Assembly (NCBI RefSeq): GCF_000764305.2
Contig: NW_025932041.1
Location: forward strand, 1-64,000
Reading direction: 5' to 3'
From: Hyalella azteca
Taxonomy: Eukaryota; Arthropoda; Malacostraca; Amphipoda; Hyalellidae
Length of the DNA: 64,000 nucleotides
Shown here: in pieces, positions 36,401-48,788 of the stretch
How the letters are laid out: each line of letters begins with the position of its first letter
Position numbering within the stretch: position 1 is the stretch's first letter
Position numbers and translations under genes: made by a program
Notes under the pieces: model-generated
What the model saw: the letters and a program-made list of their open reading frames with translations, nothing else
What the model was told of the DNA's origin: nothing
Databases searched by the model: none

Positions 36401-37145
36401 TGAGGAGCGGCGACTGCCAAGCCACAGAATGTGAACAAAATGACCTGTAAAATGAAATAAATGAATCAGAAAACATTGATATAGCATCAATTAAGCAATT
36501 CATAAAATTAAATAGTATAATTTGCATTTTCCGAGCTCATTTGTTCTTTTACCGTCGATGACGGTTGGGCTGTTAAGATTTGTTCAGAAAAAATAATAGT
36601 CACAAATCACTTGTGAAAACTTTTTACGAATTTAAAAATTCTAAAAAGCACTCGACACATATATATAGACGAACATCAAAGTTCAAAATAGTCCAACGAT
36701 TATCCAATTATAAACTTGTTTCCACAATCTAAAAATATCATAAATAAGTTTCTATTGAAATTTTAATTAGAAGCACTTTCTTAAGCAGCACCAGTTTCAT
36801 AAATTTAAGCTCCTGAATCTCATTTCTGCTACTCACAAAGATTTCTCAAATTTGATTTTGAACACAGTAATTTCCAAAGCGAATTTTTCAAAAAATTGTA
36901 AAAGCAATAAAAAACATGTATTTAGACTAAATTTCGTCACTGAATTCAAAATTTTCGGCTTTGAATTCTAAAGCGATCTTGTAACTCGCGGCACTGTCGG
37001 CAAACACCCTCATGATCACTATCATAGATAAGGAAATAGTTCATCGCAAATATATTATAATATGAATTCAAAAAATGCGTTGTTAAAATTTGTAGGCGTA
37101 CGTTGGTCTGAATAAATATCTGAATTCATCACTCACTGCTATCAT
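33477..37145 (-). CDS. RR gene C: secreted chitin-binding cuticular protein, 169 aa
   Basis: Exons in transcript order: 37145-37137 (ATG ATA GCA), 36444-36323, 36037-35954, 34034-33885 and 33621-33477 (510 bases, 170 codons with stop). All introns start GT and end AG, with consistent phase. The signal peptide is [15 protein letters not shown]. The mature part begins [20 protein letters not shown]. The RR domain spans about residues 38-100 over three exons and ends [15 protein letters not shown] Pro-rich linker ([18 protein letters not shown]) and a Pro/Thr/Val/Arg tail ending ARSAGGRPG follow. One oddity is FGFK where all sisters have FDF(K/R). The initiator CATTG lies ~29 bp before the ATG, but no good TATA box is seen. 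A decayed half-exon copy sits just upstream of the third domain exon. Confidence 0.9.
34081..34126 (-). repeat. Decayed extra half-exon copy in gene C intron
   Basis: This is an extra copy of the start of the third RR-domain exon (gcctcctgaaggcgaggtc...tacactgcg), 93 bp upstream of the real exon. Its own acceptor region has changed to gcccagtttcag and its first bases are altered. It shows that gene C once shared the 93-bp unit found five-fold in gene B. Confidence 0.85.
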
Positions 37146-38639
37146 GCTTCCTCGTTGGCGTCCAGCACGACAATGAGCTAGCTGCCTGCCGTCAGTCGCG
37201 ACTCCCTAATGGTTTATTGGAAACTACATTCTTCGCCTTGGCATAACTCAATTTACAACGATAATTTTTTCATGTTGACTTAGTATAGATGATTGGAACT
37301 GATGTTTAGTAAAATCGCAAGGAGTGATTAGGCATATCGATATTAGTGATTTTTTGAGATGATCTAGCATTTTAATGGAATTACAGAAGGTTGAAAATAA
37401 AAATGGTAGTGGATGGCCTTGAAAATGCGCTCACCAAGTGCAGACTTAGCTGATATTTTTGACGTCAGAAATCGCTACTGAAGATTTGGGCTTGGTTCAA
37501 CATTTAAAGTTGTATCATCAATCATTTTATTGCACAAGTTGCTAATTGTGAGTCCATATTTATATTCAACGAATTTATATTATTTCTATTTGTCTCCATA
37601 GAAATTTTAGAAAATTATACTTTGAAGGCATGATTACAACGTGCTAACAGACGCTTGTTTTCTCTTTATTTAATAAGGAAACATTTTAAGCTAATGAAAC
37701 AGCCGGTATATGTATGTTTATTTGACGAAACATTTAAATCGATGAAAAATGTAAGGTGTAGAAACTTTATGAGATTTAAGTTTTTTTTTGACAATTTTCG
37801 TACGAAAACGTTCTGAAGAAACGTCATGATTCGCTTGAGCAACAAAGATTTAGATATGTAAATTATTAAAACTTTGTGCTATATGAGCTATAACGAATAA
37901 TTGAAATCATTGATTTGAAGAAGTTTGCTTCTCAATTCGGGATTTTGTACTAAGATTAGGGCACAAATCAATGGAATTTCACATATCCATATATAAATAG
38001 AAAAAATTGCGCACTAACAACAACTGAATAATTATTACATAGTTTGGAATGTATATCTTTTCCGAAGTTTTCATGCATCGCACCTTGGAAGAAGAATTCA
38101 CCAACTTGCAAATTTAATAACGAGATAACTTGAAATGAACGAATCAGAATATAGGTTCTACCAATGCTATGGCAAGCTAGAAAAAAAAATATTTCTAAAT
38201 TTTCAAGAATATTCTAGATAATGAATTGTATCATCGCTTTGCATTCTCAAAGGGATAGCAATTATTACAGTTAAAGGGGAAATTTATAATATCTTAGAGA
38301 GACTTTTCATGTCTGCTGATACAATTCATTATCTAAAATATTCTTGAAAATTTAGAAATAATTTTTTTCTAACCTACCATGGCATTGGTCTGATCACTTG
38401 CAAAACATAATAAAGAAGGGACACTTGTATTCAATTTTGAATAATTCAATTCACTAATAAACTAGAACTAGAATCGTAGAGCAAGATCGACTTGGGCCTT
38501 ATGCTGAAAAATACAAGAAACATGACAAACAAATATTTTTTGCTTCTTTAAATTTCCCATTCATATTGGTAGCTCTTCAGACATGCAGACAATGAAGCAC
38601 TCGTTTTTGTAGACCTTCAGCCTTGTTACTTTATAATAT
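37146..38639. other. 5' flank of gene C
   Basis: No gene is recognised. A weak promoter with CATTG at ~37,171-37,175 lies directly upstream of the ATG. 38,210-38,360 holds an inverted repeat (aatattctagataatgaattgtatcatc against gatacaattcattatctaaaatatt). 38,400-38,590 is a further partial copy of the gene C/D 3' flank (aataaactagaactagaatc). Confidence 0.45.
38220..38341. repeat. Imperfect inverted repeat
   Basis: The left arm, tctagataatgaattgtatc, is mirrored by gatacaattcattatctaaa about 100 bp away; flanking aaattttcaagaat / ttcttgaaaattt extends the arms. The loop has no coding content. Confidence 0.65.
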
Positions 38640-38885
38640 CGTTGCTGTATTACGTCACCACATCGTGGTCATGTTACGTCATCATGTCGTAGCCGTATTA
38701 CGTCACCACATCGTGGTCATGTTACGCCATTGTATCGTAGCCATTTTATGTCACCACATCGTGGCCATGTAACGCCATTGTATCGTAGCCATTTTATGTT
38801 ACCATATGTCTCATCATATCGTGGCCATACTTCGTCATTATATCGTAGCCCCCTTTACGTCATCATAACATAGGCATGTCAATTA
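38640..38885. repeat. ~23-bp minisatellite (CATCGTGGTCATGTTACGTC)
   Basis: About ten imperfect units alternating ATCGTGGTCATGTTACGTCA with ATCGTAGCCATTTTATGTCA. The same motif occurs as a short array at 24,060-24,140. Confidence 0.85.
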
Positions 38886-38935
38886 ACATTGATGGGACGC
38901 AGCTTCCTCACGTTAATTTAAACCTTACATAACTG

Positions 38936-39095
38936 GACATGCAGCGTACATATGGGCATCTGCATAGCCGGCGACAGGTCCCTGCGACCACAAGTCAATG
39001 CCAGGATTCACAAGGCCAGCCTGTCATCCACACAGTTACGCACTAAAGTCCTTCAGTACAGCATTTTCAGCCTCTCGTTAGGCTCAAGGTGTACA
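38936..39095 (+). pseudogene. Non-LTR retrotransposon relic, MITE-free copy
   Basis: VNARIHKASLSSTQLRTKVL followed by QYSIFSLSLG is read through directly; it matches the relic at 24186-24770 but has no MITE. Both relics sit beside the same minisatellite. Confidence 0.6.
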
Positions 39096-39984
39096 AAAAA
39101 ACTAGGATTTCGTTTTAATTTCTGAGACATTTCGGGCATAGATTACACATCCGCAATTGCTCTTTGACTCATATGATTTGGGTGACGTTAGAAGTTGTCC
39201 TCAACTTTTGGAATTTGAAATTTGGAAGGCAATGGATTTTATTCAAACTATAGTCAGACACGCGCATGTTGTCTACCATGAAGTTGCCCAAACAAGAAGC
39301 GGGAGTTGGATAACGCACATCCATGTCTGTTGGATTAATTGTCATTCACTGGAGCACCGTGAACCTACACCATAGTGGTGTGATATTAACACAGCTGTGA
39401 GGTAAGACAACTTTTATTTTTCAGGCCGAGACGCGGATTATTTTGAACTCTCCAGCCTGAGGCTGACCGTTAAAGATGCACAGTCAGAGTACAATATAAT
39501 TTTACTGTCATTAGAGTCATAGCTCATAGGTAGTCTTTATTGTTACAATAGATTGATATCGTTATTACGATTGCTACGATGCCGGTGCACGATCTGTAAA
39601 ACTATGGATTTCTTTCCTTCAAATTGCTTCGTAATTAAGGGAGCACCAAGTTCCCAACATCGAAAATATAATTTGCAACAGTCATTCATTTATTATATTT
39701 TATTCAAAGATCTGATTACACTGATTTATTTGCGCAATCTAGTATCTATTTGTATATGTTTGCTGTTTGAAGCCTGACCATATAAACATATAGGGGCTAA
39801 ACGCACTACCAATTATACTAAAAGACGAATAAATAGGAGCAAAACGATAATTGCGTGTTTAAACGGATTTTTTCTTGGCCTAGCCTTATGCTATGAATAA
39901 TTTAGTTGAACGCTTTTGTTCTCGCTGGAAATTTTCCATCAAAACTAAATAAACTTCATGTCACTAACAATAAACTCTAGAACC
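39096..39984. other. Stretch without recognised gene
   Basis: Two short plus ORFs (39157-39375, 39553-39777) have no motif I recognise; they may continue the LINE relic. The inverted duplication begins near 39,985. Confidence 0.35.
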
Positions 39985-40974
39985 TTAATTATAATTGTTA
40001 CAATACGTCATCAGCTAACTCACGTTTCTTTATAAATTGTGCCAACGCGAATATCGCGAATAAATTTCATTTTTTCTCTGGTTATCACACAAAAATTGAA
40101 ACATCCAAATCTAACGGATTGTACGTTACAGGATAAGCTGGAACTCCGGTGTCCTTATCATGGAAAAGATGACCTCCCCTCGACATCCTGCCTGCTCGTC
40201 CTGTGTCCCCTCTATTTCCCACCCCGATCCTGCGTGCATCCCCTCAGCGCCGTCAAATCCTTCCAATCATTAACATGTCCAGTTGATCTTACGTTGTAAA
40301 CTCACACATTTCCACCCACGCAACCCTTGAGTGTTTGCAACACCTTTTTCTGAGGACTGGTCTCGGCATGTGATCACCAAATGGTACTAATGGGAAGCCT
40401 GTCCCTCCTGGTTCTTCTTCCTCTTCTTTCTACACTAAAACAAAGTTGATTCTGTTCATAAATGCCTTTTTTAACGTCAATATTAATTCACAAATAGGAA
40501 CAACGCTTGCGAAATATTGATAGGAACAACGCTTGAAAATCTTGAGTAAATTTTCTACATGTCAATTAAATTAAGCAGCTTCAGAGATCTTCGAGGCGAC
40601 TCCGAGTATCCGTGACGTTGTATTTATAGTACATAGTTAATATGTAGCACATCTGTAGGGAGAATTTAAAATATCTAATGAGCTTTTTAATGTCTGCTGA
40701 TACAATTAATCATCTAAAATCTTGTTCTTGAAAATCTGAAACCATTTCTTATCTAATGCACCGTAGGTTTGATCAGTCGCACCGTAGATGAAAACAGAGG
40801 CACTAGTATTTACTTTCAAATGATTAAAAAAATAAACTAGGAGTAGAATACTTGCAGTAGGATTCTACTAGCGCCTAATGCCGTAAAAAATTAGTGCATG
40901 GTTTCTTCTATAATCTTTTCCTCGGTATTTGATAGCTCACCAGTCATGCAGACTTGGAGAATATATATAGAAAG

Positions 40975-41130
40975 TTACGAACTTAGATAGTCTTCAAATA
41001 GGAGAAAGTCTTCATAGAAAGTTTTCAGATGGTAGAGAGTCTTCACAGAAAGTCTTCAGATAGGAGAAAGTCTTTATAGAAAGTCTTCAGGTAGGACGAA
41101 GTCTTCGTAGAAAGTCTTCAGATATGAGAT
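40975..41130. repeat. Minisatellite of AGAAAGTCTTCAGATAGG units
   Basis: About seven alternating units of AGAAAGTCTTCAGATAGG and AGAAAGTCTTCATAG. The right arm has only one or two units near 59,645-59,690, so the array expanded in the left arm or contracted in the right. Confidence 0.8.
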
Positions 41131-42336
41131 ATTCATGAGTCGTCAATCTTACTTTGATCGATGTTGGTTAATATCTGTGATCTTGTGAAATATGTATTGA
41201 ATCAATTTATCGAGTATCAAAATATTCCAAATTTAATGACGACCATTAATATTAGGCATTTTCGGTATTTTCATATGATCGCCTACAATTCCATGGGCTG
41301 GTCCGTAACTCAACTCAAAATTAACTACGTTCGATTCACAATACAAAAATTTAGTGAGTGAAAAATAGAATGTCCGGAGAAAAAATCGTTTGTGTTTATA
41401 TCGTGAAAATAAGATGAACCCTCATGAAAAATCATTGTTAGCTAACGAATTAAAAAAATTCATCGATTTAAAAATTTGTTTGCCTATATGCAAAACTTCC
41501 CCTTAATTTGAAAGTCACTCGATAATGAAACTACAACTGTGAACGTGGTTTACTATAAAAAGAATTTACGCTACATAAAAAAACATAGTATGAAAGTGCG
41601 TGAATTCAAAAAGCATGAATTTGAAAGATAGTTACTACACAGTAACTGCAAACACGGCATACAGAAACATGGAGGGAAATTATAAACTTCTCAATAGTAT
41701 TTATTTTAAACATTCATATCCTTTTGAAATATCTAATTGTTTCTTTTTATTCATTCAAGAAAAGTTAAAAGCAGGACCAATTAACTGAAAAATAAATGGC
41801 TAAATCCTGCCTAATTCCGTACATTCATGGGTAAAAGCAACTGACTTCGTCGTAATGTTAAATCTCCAATAGAAAATATTTCATCTCTCGCTACAAAGAT
41901 AACGAGTCATTTTTGGGCCTTTTATGTCACTTTCTCAATAGTTCACCAAGTGCATAAAAGATAAAATCGCAGCTAAAAACTTGTAAACATCGTTGTGCAA
42001 TTACGACCTTCAAAAAAAAAACAAGACATTGGTATTTCACCAATTTTTAACTTTTCGATAAACTCTACTGTTGAAAAATTTTGTCCATTTGTATACATAT
42101 TGAACCATGTGATTACAGCCAGAATTATTGAGGGTGAGTGAACAATTTTGCCTATTCAATGATGGCGCACGTAACTTTAACTACGTAGTCGTTCTGATAA
42201 GATCTCTCGTAATATTCAGGGTATTAAGAATAACAAATGTTCCTGTTAAAATTATTAGCACGTAAAATTTGATTTATATTTTAAAAGTTTAGTTCAAGCA
42301 CAAAGCATCAGCGGCCTTAATTTTTTTAATTATTGT

Positions 42337-45272
42337 TCAGCCTGGACGTCTTTCAGATGAGCGGGCTACCGGCGCAGCCCGCGACACCCCTGCCGGAAGC
42401 CGGTTGGCAAAAGATGGCCGGATGGCCGGAAGCCCATAGGCAAAAGCTGGCTGCTTTTGCCTATGGAAAGAATATTTTATCAGAAGCTTCAGTCATAATT
42501 AGTATGTACATCGGATATTTTTGTCACTTATATAAACAGTATCGAATTTACTTTCCAACCATTCTGTAAATTTAAATAAATGCGCAACGATTGCCACACC
42601 GTGTATGTACACTCCTAGTAATTTTAAGAGATGTAATAAATAATAATTAACGTTCAATGAGTTTACTCGGTCGTTTACTTGAGTTTTCATAAGAAAAAAA
42701 CGTAACTAAGATTGAGACTAACTTTGCGAAGGCCGCCTCCGCGGCGCGGATCTGAGCGAGCGCGTGCGGCGGTGCGGGGGGCGGCGTGGGCAGCGCGTCG
42801 CCGGACGCCAGGAAGCCGCGCTCGTCCGCAGTGTAGGAAATCTCGACGACCTCGCCTTCAGGAGACGTGAACCTGGTGCAAGTAACAGTATAAAATTCTT
42901 AATTGTTATCATAATGTTTCGCAGTGTAGGAAATCTCGACGACCTCGCCTTCAGGAGACCTGAACCTGGACCGCCAAATAGTATAGATTTTATCTGCATG
43001 GACTTGAACTTCCTCTGATGAGGGAGACGTTAAAAGTTGGAGGAGGGTCGCGATGATGTACGTAATTTTCTGCTGAATTTCCTAGAAAGTTATGACTTCA
43101 ACAGGGTGCGAAAAGTCCAGGTCCTACAGTTTATTACGCATTTTCAAAATTTTCAATTTGATGGGCATCTTCGACAGAAAAAATAACCTCGACGGATGAA
43201 TAGTATTTAATATATGTTTGACTCGGAAATGCTCAGCAGAAGTACCTGTGCTTTTACCTATTCTTGTTAATGCCCTAACTATACGAGGGAGATTTGTATT
43301 ATAAAATCAACTAGCAAACTAGAGTGGCGTTGCACGGTATCAAAAATCCCTGCTATTCTAGATGCCCGTCATCACTAATCGGCTTTATACGAATATAATT
43401 AACGTAAACGAATTTAACGTAATATATGCTAAAAAAACGTTTTACATAGTACCTAAAGCATAAAATTCCTATTCGTGTCACATTACAAATGAAAAAACAA
43501 AAACATTTTTATTCAAATAAAACTATGATAACCAATTTCATGCTCAAATATCGATTTTGGTCCAATTATTTTCTAGTAGACTGGCAATGCCTAACTATTC
43601 CCCCACTAAGACTATATTTTCAGATCCTGGTAATAAAGAATAAATAAATATCCTGGACACAACTCCAACAGCCACTATATTTTGTTGTCAGGCTTCCAAC
43701 GTACAAGCAAACTGTGACAAATATATAGTAAAAATTATGCGATGACAAATATAATAATTTTTTTTCGAGAATCGTTGCAGTAACTGCCAGACTCTTACCA
43801 ATAACTCTCACAAGTGACAGCAATAACAAGGGTCAACAGTATCTGTTAGATGTGATGCGCTATAACTTGCAGCTAGTTAGGCCTAGACGTTGTTTAGTTA
43901 CTAAGGCATAAATAAAGTAACTAAGTTACTGTCTGTAACTAAGTTACTTAGAGACAAAAATAAAGCCGTAGAAGTTTATTTCATTAGTAATCATCATTCG
44001 TTAGAATTTCGCTTTCAAAACGATTAAGAACTTAGTTTTACACGTGATTTATTAATCATATTATTATTAATTAAAAGAAAGAATTAGGCTCGTTGGTTGT
44101 GTTAAAATTAATCCTAAAATCAATCACGAACCATCATCACCGGAACATATACAAACAAAATTGCCATCTGTCCACCTCCTGCTCGCATGCATAAAGATAT
44201 CCTCACCCCCTAGGCACACTCACAAGCTTCCTCAGTTTCAAATAAACCCTAACAAATATTCATTCAAGTTTTGACTCAGAACGAAATTACAATATTTATC
44301 CTCCTCGCCCCTGTGAAGACATCCTCACTCAATTTTCACACTCACGAGTATCGTCCCTGAACTCTGACGATGCCGTCCCCGTCGTTGCGTCCCCGCGCCT
44401 CGTGGAAGATGCCGTCCCCCGTCTCGTATCTGACGAATAATGCGTAGCAGTTACCACACAGTCACCAGGGGTTAGTTGAAGTTTGTAAGCTAAACAAGCT
44501 TCCATGAAGTAAAATCGGGATGTTATGAGTTTATTTATCTATGGATAGTCTAAAAAAAATTAGAACTTTGCTACGTAACTTGAACAAAATTTCTCTTTGT
44601 AAACTTGAAATATTCAAAGGGTTGCATCTTGTTGTATTCAAAATCACTAAAGTAAATGACGGTAAAATTCTCAGGAACATTCTAAATAAAACAAAGCTTT
44701 AACCAATAAAATATTGGTTATGATGAAAAATTTACTTGAAGTCGAAATTTCCGTCCCCGTCGGGACCATTTCTGGTGTCCGCAAGAATCGGCACATTTTC
44801 TATCCGCTCCCCCTGAGGAGCGGCGACTGCCAAGCCACAAAATGCAAACAAAATGGCCTGGAAAACGAAATAAATTAAACGGAGTTCCGATGGATAAATA
44901 ACAAATTTAACTGTGAAAACAACTGCATCAGCAGCTGCAATGTCATCAATTTAGGTTCTACTACATGACTTTAGGTGAAAAAAAAATTCTATAAGCCAGA
45001 TTTAGAAGAAAGAAAAAATAGGATTTTTCGTGGAAAAATTCTGAAATATTGAAAAACAATGAGACTTGTGCAATTAAAGCGACTTTCGGTACTTGACTGA
45101 ATTTTAACGTGGTCTTGTATCGTAAAATAATTTAGAAAAAGGCTCTTAATTATCATCATTAAAAAAAAACATTCGTCGTAAAAACGTTATAATGTACATA
45201 TAATAAATGTGTAAGTAAGATGTGTGGAGTTTGTTTAAACAAATTTCGGTATCCATCACGTACCGCTAACAT
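42337..45272 (-). CDS. RR gene D: secreted chitin-binding cuticular protein, 162 aa
   Basis: Exons in transcript order: 45272-45264 (ATG TTA GCG), 44857-44736, 44429-44346, 42872-42723 and 42460-42337 (489 bases, 163 codons with stop). The signal peptide is [15 protein letters not shown]. The N terminus is [20 protein letters not shown]. The domain runs from [20 protein letters not shown] through [20 protein letters not shown] to LASGDALP. The terminal exon differs from that of gene C: it encodes two related [21 protein letters not shown] units and shares only the start (KQKQP) and the end (VARS..RRPG) with C. This gene is the intact partner of truncated gene E across the inverted duplication. 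Confidence 0.9.
42920..42965 (-). repeat. Extra half-exon copy with intact acceptor in gene D intron
   Basis: This copy of the first part of the third RR-domain exon (gttcaggtctcctgaagg) lies 93 bp upstream of the full exon and has its own acceptor (tttggcggtccag). That acceptor matches the one used in gene E, so it is probably the ancestral one. Splicing here would add [20 protein letters not shown] and then stop at TAA. Confidence 0.85.
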
Positions 45273-45298
45273 GCTTCCTCGCTGACGTTCAAGACGAC

Positions 45299-45335
45299 AA
45301 TGTGTTTTCTCCAGCCAGATGCGACTCTATTTATG
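45299..45335 (-). promoter_or_regulatory. Core promoter of RR gene D
   Basis: CATAAATAG (45335-45327 on the minus strand) is followed ~30 bp later by ACACATTGTCGTC. The ATG is 28 bp further on. Confidence 0.6.
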
Positions 45336-47276
45336 CATTGTGGGAACATCTTAACCTTGGGACAAACAAGATAAGCCACGAGACGGCTTATTTTGTTGTT
45401 GAATTTATAATCCCACGGTTGAAATTTTAAATATAATTTAAAAATTCTCTGAAATTACCGCACAAACTTATTGAACGTTAAATTATTCATGCTCGAGACT
45501 GGAAAAATTACTCGGCGTGACGCTCATGCGCGTACATCAGTTTCCCAAGTTGAACACAAAGGGCAGAATTGGACGTCATTTTAGACGTCAGAAATCATTA
45601 ATGAAGTTTTGGATTATATTTTTAAGTATGAAAATTAAGAAAATATTTAGTATTACGGACTTGATGGGATCACCGATTTAGGACAATCTTCGTACGAAAA
45701 CGTTCAGAACAACTGGTAAGGCTAACTTCAACAACAAAGATTTAGCTGTGCAAATTATTACATATTACCGATTCGCGAGGCAATCATGTCGATGAAGGGA
45801 TTGAGTTGAAGAAGGAGCCTATATAGGGCTTCAAAGGGAAAATGTGGCCTTTTGTATATATTCTGAAGAACTAGTCAGTTGTTGAAGTTTTCCTGTAAAG
45901 TCATGATTCTGTACCAAGATTTGTACATAAATCAATAAAATTTCACTATATATGTGAAAATTAAAGACTCGTACACTAACAACTCATAAATATTTATTAT
46001 ATATTTCAAATGTTTGTCGTTTTCAAAGTGTACATGCGCCGTAGCTTAGAAAAAAATTTACACCCTAGTAATATTAATGATAAGATAATTAGAAATGAAA
46101 GAACCAGTATGAAGATTCTCGAAGCAATTTGTAATTATAACACAACTCGTGCAAAGACGATGCACAATAGAAAAAATATGCAATGCAATTAAAACTAAAT
46201 CTTTTGATTTTAATTTTGCGTGAGTCCGGATATTGGGAGCTGGTGTGCTATATATGAGATAGGTTGTATGTAAAATGTAAAATTTTAGACATCTTTTACG
46301 TAACATAAGAGATAAGTCTGAACACAATTCAATTGTCAAAGACGAGATTAAATCTCCTCGCGCCTGCCCGTTCGTCCTCTGCTACCTTAATTGTAGGCCT
46401 GACCGTGACCCTGTTAGAAGCATCTTCAGCTCTTGCCTTAATATAACGACTGCTCGTAACTTTTATATACTGCATGGGTTTAGATAACTCTGCTTGCTTA
46501 ACTCCAGTCTTATAGTCTTGAAATTTAAGCATCATCAACTCCTAACAACTCCTCGAACATTTAAGATTTTCTATGTGTCTGAGATACCTTGATTGTGCAA
46601 CAACTTTAACAGAGGACACAGTCCACGATCTTAGAATAGCGTGACTAGCGACTATTTTTAAATTTTTAACTCTAAATTAGAAAACTGATATAAACTGTGC
46701 AATATTATGATGCGACTTACAGAAAGCTTCTGGCCTCTGCAGTTTATAACATAATTTATTGGTGAATTTGTTCTTTAAAGTGAATGATAAACCGCCAAAT
46801 ATGCTAGATAAAATGCATCCATTCATATGACTTTTATCATCCTGGAATATTTTGAAATACTTTATATATGGAATTTGTACGTTGCCTCTATGGGAACGGA
46901 AATGGAAAATTAACTTTTTGATGTTTTCCTCCTCTGTGATAAACATCAATTGTTATACCTGCAATCTTTTTCATTTAATTTCTGACGTGGTTTGAGCGAA
47001 GCATGCTTGCGGGTCCTGCCAAATGAAACTCTGTTTCGTAATCAATTGAATATATATGATGCATTTTCTATTACAATATTGTACTAGAGACGAGCAGTTG
47101 AATCGTTGCATTTATAAATTATTTTTGTACTGGTTGTGAATCAGTGAATCAATGTGAATCAAACACAGTGCCCAAACTTCTTCCGACAATGCAATGTTTC
47201 GAGAATTTTTTATAGAAAATGAATCAATCTTTTTCATGTAATTAGGAATTGTTCATTTTCTATAATATAACTATAT

Positions 47277-48111
47277 CCTTTAATTAGATCATAAAAAGAG
47301 CGGTGATTTGGTTTTATCATAATTTTTGCCACAAACGACAAACTTGTTGATTTTTTGTTTGTGATCTCACAGCTCAGTACCGCTGATAATTAGTGTCCTC
47401 AGAATAGTTGTCCTGACTATACCTATAAGACCTCAAAACTTGCTATCTCTCACAATTTTAATGTGCGTTTCTAGGTTAAGTATACTTCTATGAGATTTGA
47501 ATTAATTAATTATTCACATACAATTACAAGCCACAGGAAAAACACAGGACTCAACTCAATACTATTTGATAGTCTTGGTGAACTTGGCACGGCCACATGG
47601 TCAAGGATGAGAGTTATGTTGCAAATAGGATACGCTGAGAAAGTTGTTATGCAGACAAAGTCGTAACCTCGTAACCTTTGACTGTGCATTGAAATGTTGA
47701 CTGTGAGCAGCCGTCGTGATGACGGACAGTGATTTGGAATCTGAGTATATTAATTGTTGGGGACCACCAGATTCGCATGAACTGTTGTCATAAATAAAAG
47801 TCTTTTCTGGTCAAGATATACTTAAAATCTTACACCACAATACAGTTATAAAAATGAGCAAGGTTACAAAGACCGTTGAGACTATCTGGTATAAAACATA
47901 AACACGCAGAATAGAGGCATCCTTACTGTCCGCTCTCCCAAATCAGTATGATCTTCGTTTGTACGATACTCGTCAACAAAGTTACGATTCTTTCCAGAGC
48001 TATCTTACAACTTATACATCCTATAGAATTAAAATGCATCATTTTCCCATACACTGTACATCAAAATAATACACATTGTTGACCCTTAATAATTAACCTA
48101 GCCCTCTACAA
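47277..48111. other. Unique spacer between the inverted arms
   Basis: About 835 bp that has no counterpart in either arm. It includes a short open frame beginning MTDSDLESEYINCWG at ~47,719, and AATAAA shortly after it. I cannot assign it. Confidence 0.5.
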
Positions 48112-48410
48112 TATAGTTATATTATAGAGATGAACGATTCATTATTAAATGAAAGATTGACTAATTTTTTCTAAAAATTTCTCGAAACGATGTTTTGTCG
48201 GACGAAGTTTGAGAACTGTGTTTGATATACACTGATTCACAACGCAGTATAAAAAAATTTATAAATGCAACTATTCAACTGCTCTTCTATATAGCATCAA
48301 ATTATAACGGGAAATGCATCAGTTATTCAATTAATGACGCAACTGCGTTTCTTTTAGGAGGACTCGCAAGCATGCTTCGCTCGATCCACGTCAGAAATTA
48401 AATGAAAAAG

Positions 48411-48788
48411 TTTATAAGCAAAGAATAGTCTACAAAAATTCAAATCTTTATAGAAAACGCTTCGGAATACTGCGCTCCATCGTCAGTTCATAGAATCTAA
48501 ATTCATAGAGAAAGTCTCAAATTATCACAATTGAAAGCACAGAACGCAATTAAAAACCTAAATTTACAAATAATAGACAGAGCAAAAAACCTTATCTATT
48601 CACAATTTCAAGGGGATCGGAGCTAACAGCTGAATTCAAAGTGGGCGTAAGTTTAAAAACGTACAAAGATTCTAAAATACGCAAATCTGAGGTACCGCGG
48701 AGGTGGAAGCTTTCTTTGTTTTTAAATTCTTTGCTTTTAAATTTTTAGTAAACTTTCGATTCAAGCAAACAAGTAATATCAATTCTTC
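48411..48788 (-). mobile_element. Penelope-type terminal repeat insertion with 11-bp target duplication
   Basis: The insert is flanked by AAATGAAAAAG on both sides (48400-48410 and 48789-48799). The left arm has the uninterrupted site at about 46,955-46,990 (in reverse complement, cagaaattaaatgaaaaag then attgcaggtataac). The insert carries a hammerhead core on its minus strand and aligns with 22869-23220. There is no reverse transcriptase inside, so it is a solo terminal repeat. Confidence 0.85.
48452..48490 (-). ncRNA. Hammerhead ribozyme motif, copy 3
   Basis: On the minus strand: CTGACGA (48486-48480), then stem GGAG-CGCAGTA-TTCC with one G-T pair, then GAAGC (48463-48459) and GTTTTC. 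The GAAA strand reads GAAG here, so the base that closes stem III is changed and activity may be weakened. Confidence 0.6.

Larger units (their letters stand above)
39985..47276. repeat. Left arm of a large inverted duplication
   Basis: The arm matches 48112-60655 in reverse complement. Anchor blocks checked by eye: 40,040-40,300 with 60,365-60,600; 40,620-41,690 with 59,060-60,020; 41,750-41,900 with 56,110-56,270; 42,110-42,340 with 54,780-55,015; gene D with gene E; 46,340-46,520 with 49,250-49,430; 47,030-47,276 with 48,112-48,330. The arm is 7.3 kb and contains gene D. Confidence 0.88.
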
